A stretch of 7,766 nucleotides of DNA from Candidatus Poribacteria bacterium. Its GTDB lineage: Bacteria > Poribacteria > WGA-4E > WGA-3G. Below, one piece after another: positions 5,298 to 7,766 of the stretch. The stretch is taken from positions 1 to 7,766 of the forward strand of contig VXZL01000467.1 of the NCBI GenBank assembly GCA_009845505.1. Direction: 5' to 3'. Position 1 is the first letter of the stretch. Every line of letters begins with the position of its first letter. The notes under the pieces were generated by a model that saw nothing but the letters and a program-made list of their open reading frames with translations, searched no databases and had not been told where the DNA came from. The translations under genes and the position numbers were made by a program.

Positions 5298-6314
5298 CTA
5301 CATCGGCAGGTTCACGACCTGCCCACTATCTGCCGAGACGAGCCCTGCTTCGAGGATTTCTTGAGCATCCCGACTCACTTTGGCGTTACAAAGACCTTCA
5401 ATCGGTTCACCCGTTTCCAAGCAATGAATGAAGTATTCCGCAGCGTTGCGTCTCCCCTCTGGGAGTGCTTCAGGTGTTATCACTTCAGCATCACCGCCTG
5501 CGGGATGGAGATGGACTTCGTTTCCACTGACCATCAAAGCACCCTCCGTCCCATAAACCACAGGGTTCGGCGTAATGTAGCCGACCTTCTGGGTCCAAGA
5601 CGCTTCCGTGATACCGAAGGCGTTCCCGTATTTCATGACGATAACGGCGTTATCATCGGGTACCGGATAGTCTTTGACGAAGGTGCCACGGAAGGCTGTC
5701 ACCTGTTGCGGCAAACCGAGGAGATAGGCACACATATCGGCACAATAACAGCAGTAATCCATCAGCGCGCCAGCACCGTTCTTCTCTTCATCGTAGAGCC
5801 ATTCGTAGAAGTAACGGGAGCAACCGATCTCCATCGGTCCGTTGTGCGCAGAACGCCACTTGAAATAGAAAATATCTCCGATGCGTCCGTCTTTGATGAG
5901 ATCCATTGCGGTATTAAGTGCTGGACTCCACGCCGTGGGCCAATTCACCATGAGTTGGATACCGGCACTCTCTGCAGCAGCCAGCATCTGATCTGCCTGT
6001 GAAAGGCGTGCTGCCATCGGTTTCTCAGATACGACATGCACACCTTTCGCCGCCGCAGCCGCAACAATATCTGCACCGGCGTTGTTCGCCGCCGCTGCTT
6101 GGACGATATCTAACTCTTCTTTCTCTAACAACTCTTGCCAAGAGTCGTAGACCTTCTCAACACCCGATTCCTCACTGAATTGTGTGCGTAACTCCGCATT
6201 GACATCGCCCGCTGCAACGATTTCAACGTTTGGGTGTGCCTTCCAATGACGGAGTTCACCCCAAACGTGGTCATGCACCAGAGATGCGAAGCCAACGCGA
6301 TACGTTTTTGACAT
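5298..6314 (-). CDS. Gfo/Idh/MocA-family NAD(P)-dependent oxidoreductase
   Basis: The product is 338 aa, a usual family length. The start ATG has AGGAGG (6328-6323) 8 nt upstream. The N-terminal half is a Rossmann domain and the C-terminal half the GFO_IDH_MocA_C-type alpha/beta domain. The hallmark EKP is present at 97-99 (VVSEKPMA), where Lys98 is the usual catalytic or binding lysine. The active-site helix reads GALMDYCCYCADMC (182-195), keeping Asp186 and Asp193; Tyr190 stands where many members have His, which is a known variant. Two oddities stand out: the glycine-rich loop is VGFASLVHDHVWGE (7-20) instead of GxGxxG/A, and the active-site helix holds four cysteines. The family oxidises sugars, inositols and sugar derivatives at a ring or terminal hydroxyl; the substrate here is unknown. 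It lies between the zinc dehydrogenase (64-nt gap) and the isomerase (50-nt gap), all co-directional, so these probably form one catabolic unit. Confidence 0.92.
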   Translation of the reverse strand: MSKTYRVGFASLVHDHVWGELRHWKAHPNVEIVAAGDVNAELRTQFSEESGVEKVYDSWQELLEKEELDIVQAAAANNAGADIVAAAAAKGVHVVSEKPMAARLSQADQMLAAAESAGIQLMVNWPTAWSPALNTAMDLIKDGRIGDIFYFKWRSAHNGPMEIGCSRYFYEWLYDEEKNGAGALMDYCCYCADMCAYLLGLPQQVTAFRGTFVKDYPVPDDNAVIVMKYGNAFGITEASWTQKVGYITPNPVVYGTEGALMVSGNEVHLHPAGGDAEVITPEALPEGRRNAAEYFIHCLETGEPIEGLCNAKVSRDAQEILEAGLVSADSGQVVNLPM

Positions 6315-6378
6315 TAATTTTTCCTCCTGAATATAGTTGTGGGTTATAAGTTAAGAGGTTCTCTGGTAATCTCACAAA

Positions 6379-7431
6379 TCACTCCTCAGCCTTTACCGCA
6401 ATTTTAATCGCCGTTTCACCTTTGATACGGTAGTCTCCATTGAGTGCGTGAAAACCGTCTCCGACCTGTGAGAGCGGCAGCTGATGGCTAATCATGTCGG
6501 CGAAGGGCAATTCGCTCTGCTCAAGGAGCGGCAAACCGCGGACGAAATGCTCGTAACTGCTCCCCCAGATCGCCTCGACCCGAAGGTTTTTGCGCATCAG
6601 TAACTGGTTAATATTGAAGTCGATAGATCCCATATCCACGAAGTGACCAACCTCAACAAAAGTGCCGCTCCGGCGGGTATATCCCAAACCTTCCGGCGTG
6701 GCTGGAAGGAAACCTGCACACTCAAAGACAACGTCTGCGCCTTCTTTGCGGGGTGTCTCCGCTTTGACCAATTCCGTCCGTTCTTCGACAGAGGTAACTT
6801 CCTCAATATCGATTGTTACGTCAGCACCGAGGCGTTTCGCGAGTTCCAAACGTCCGGCAGGCCCCCCAACCATAATCGCTTTCGCAGCACCGCTTAATTT
6901 CGCACAAGCGAGCGTCACAAGCCCGATAGCCCCTGAACCCTGCACAACAACGGTATCACCGAGTTTTATCTGCCCGCGCATTGCCGCATGAACACCGACA
7001 GTAAACGGCTCTGTGAGGACCGCAACCTCAGGCGATGCGTCGGTTTTCATAAAGCAGGTATTCGGATGGACAAGATACATATAATCGGCGAACCCGCCGC
7101 GAAAATGCGGTGCCTCGTCCGGATTCCACTGGAACCCATAAGCACCGTAACTCGTTCCGGGTGCGAAGATAATCCTATCCCCCTCTTTAATCGGTTTTCC
7201 GACATAATCCGTCTCAACCCCTTCACCGATCGCCTCAACGATACCGACGTTTTCGTGTCCCAACAGCACTTCCTCTTGGAAACCGTTCTGCCAGTTATGC
7301 AAGTCGGTTCCGCAGATACCCGCTAACACCTGACGGAGCAGCACCGTGTTAGGTTCGGGATCGGGGACGGGATACTCCCGAATTTCAAAATCTTGACCGT
7401 GTGCAACCACGGCTCTCCCTATTCGACTCAT
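6379..7431 (-). CDS. Zinc-type medium-chain dehydrogenase/reductase (alcohol/polyol dehydrogenase-like)
   Basis: The chosen ATG (7431-7429) gives 350 aa and has GAGGGG 7 nt upstream. The frame is open to an ATG at 7482, but those 17 extra residues look unlike the family and lack a ribosome site. The GroES-like domain holds the catalytic zinc ligands Cys40 (GICGTDLH), His59 (GHE) and Glu141 (TEP). The Rossmann domain has GSGAIG (165-170). The structural-zinc lobe, normally four cysteines around 90-110, reads APGTSYGAYGFQWNPDEAP with none, so that zinc is lost. The Asp that normally ends the second Rossmann strand in NAD-using members is replaced by Gly (VGGPAGR, about 188-194), which may favour NADP; this is inference. 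The reaction is probably oxidation of a secondary alcohol of a polyol or sugar. It leads the oxidoreductase-isomerase cluster and is preceded by a membrane-protein gene 68 nt upstream. Confidence 0.9.
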   Translation of the reverse strand: MSRIGRAVVAHGQDFEIREYPVPDPEPNTVLLRQVLAGICGTDLHNWQNGFQEEVLLGHENVGIVEAIGEGVETDYVGKPIKEGDRIIFAPGTSYGAYGFQWNPDEAPHFRGGFADYMYLVHPNTCFMKTDASPEVAVLTEPFTVGVHAAMRGQIKLGDTVVVQGSGAIGLVTLACAKLSGAAKAIMVGGPAGRLELAKRLGADVTIDIEEVTSVEERTELVKAETPRKEGADVVFECAGFLPATPEGLGYTRRSGTFVEVGHFVDMGSIDFNINQLLMRKNLRVEAIWGSSYEHFVRGLPLLEQSELPFADMISHQLPLSQVGDGFHALNGDYRIKGETAIKIAVKAEE

Positions 7432-7499
7432 TATGTTTCCCCTCTCGTAAGTTTCGGACACCCGTAGCGCACCTACAGACATCCTGTATTGACTCCCAC

Positions 7500-7766
7500 T
7501 CAGATATATTTTCGCCTATTTCGCGAGGAAATAATCACGATAGCAACAATAGCAACAACAACAATGGGTAGCCAGAACTCTTCAAAAATTTCCCAGAAAA
7601 AGTTGAACCCTATCCAGAGTAGAACTTCAATCCCAACAATGGATGCCGTCTTGCCCCACGGGAAATCTGCGTTGTACTGTTTCTTCAACCGACTGGCGTA
7701 TATCCACGAAACGACCAATGTCCCAACAATAGCCACGAAGAATAGGAGATTTACAAGCCCTTGAAT
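7500..7766 (-). CDS. Small multi-pass membrane protein, 5' end outside the window
   Basis: An open frame reads from the right edge to TGA at 7502-7500, giving 88 visible residues. A GTG at 7736 could be a start, but the frame stays open to the edge and the upstream residues (IQGLVNLLFFVA) continue the first hydrophobic segment, so the true start is probably outside. Three hydrophobic segments are visible: one from the edge through VGTLVVSWIYA, one around TASIVGIEVLLWIGFNFFW, and a strongly hydrophobic LPIVVVAIVAIVIIS. Between the first two lies a charged loop (RLKKQYNADFPWGK), and the protein ends with the basic SSRNRRKYI, expected on the cytoplasmic side. I do not recognise a family. It is co-directional with the dehydrogenase but separated by 68 nt, so membership of the same operon is uncertain. 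Confidence 0.65.
   Translation of the reverse strand: MQGLVNLLFFVAIVGTLVVSWIYASRLKKQYNADFPWGKTASIVGIEVLLWIGFNFFWEIFEEFWLPIVVVAIVAIVIISSRNRRKYI

Noticed and set aside
5295..6002. Long + strand open frame (235 codons) opposite the Gfo/Idh/MocA gene
   Set aside because: It is fully antisense to a clear family member, has no domain-like pattern or good ribosome site, and is best explained as a shadow of the codon bias of the real gene.
7432..7482. N-terminal extension of the zinc dehydrogenase from the ATG at 7482
   Set aside because: The ATG at 7431 has a good ribosome site and matches the normal family start; the 17 extra residues have no support.
7489..7764. + strand open frame opposite the small membrane protein
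   Set aside because: The - strand frame gives clear membrane segments and a basic tail; this frame gives low-complexity Thr/Ile-rich sequence without a ribosome site.
1..7766. CRISPR array, tRNA/rRNA genes, insertion sequences or phage genes
   Set aside because: No regularly spaced repeats, cloverleaf-like sequences, transposase or phage motifs were seen on either strand.

Overview
The window reads as ordinary bacterial chromosome of medium GC, with an accessory flavour. It combines an ASPIC/UnbV (CRTAC1-type) protein, secreted LamG-domain proteins, a phytanoyl-CoA dioxygenase-like enzyme, a Gfo/Idh/MocA oxidoreductase, a TIM-barrel sugar isomerase and a zinc-type dehydrogenase. That mix is typical of Candidatus Poribacteria and of Planctomycetes-like marine or sponge-associated lineages. 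Poribacteria is my best guess, but it is inferred from gene content only. No rRNA, tRNA, CRISPR array, transposase or phage gene is visible.

Left part, + strand (1-2504). The C-terminal end of an FG-GAP/ASPIC-UnbV protein enters from the left edge. A good sigma70-type promoter (TTGACA-N17-TATTAA) follows it, and then a 5' leader of about 250 nt packed with inverted repeats. The leader precedes two tandem paralogous exported LamG proteins, both 281 aa, separated by an 87-bp spacer with a perfect 11-bp hairpin. A rho-independent terminator closes this unit.

Middle, + strand (2513-3723). A two-gene unit encodes a small VOC (glyoxalase-fold) protein and a PhyH-type Fe(II)/2-oxoglutarate dioxygenase, 15 nt apart, each with a strong Shine-Dalgarno site.

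Right part, - strand (7766 down to 3761). A co-directional set converges on the dioxygenase. In transcription order it holds a small membrane protein cut by the window edge, a zinc-dependent MDR dehydrogenase, a Gfo/Idh/MocA oxidoreductase, a xylose-isomerase-like TIM-barrel protein and a class I SAM methyltransferase. The three middle enzymes look like a carbohydrate or polyol oxidation/isomerisation pathway whose substrate cannot be read from the sequence. The methyltransferase starts at a TTG only 2 nt after the isomerase stop, suggesting translational coupling.

The best candidates for something undescribed are the structured leader before the LamG pair, the shared C-terminal GKLAT(S/T)W tail of the two LamG proteins, and the sequence departures in the oxidoreductases: no structural-zinc cysteines in the dehydrogenase, and an atypical Rossmann loop plus a Cys-rich active-site helix in the Gfo/Idh/MocA protein.
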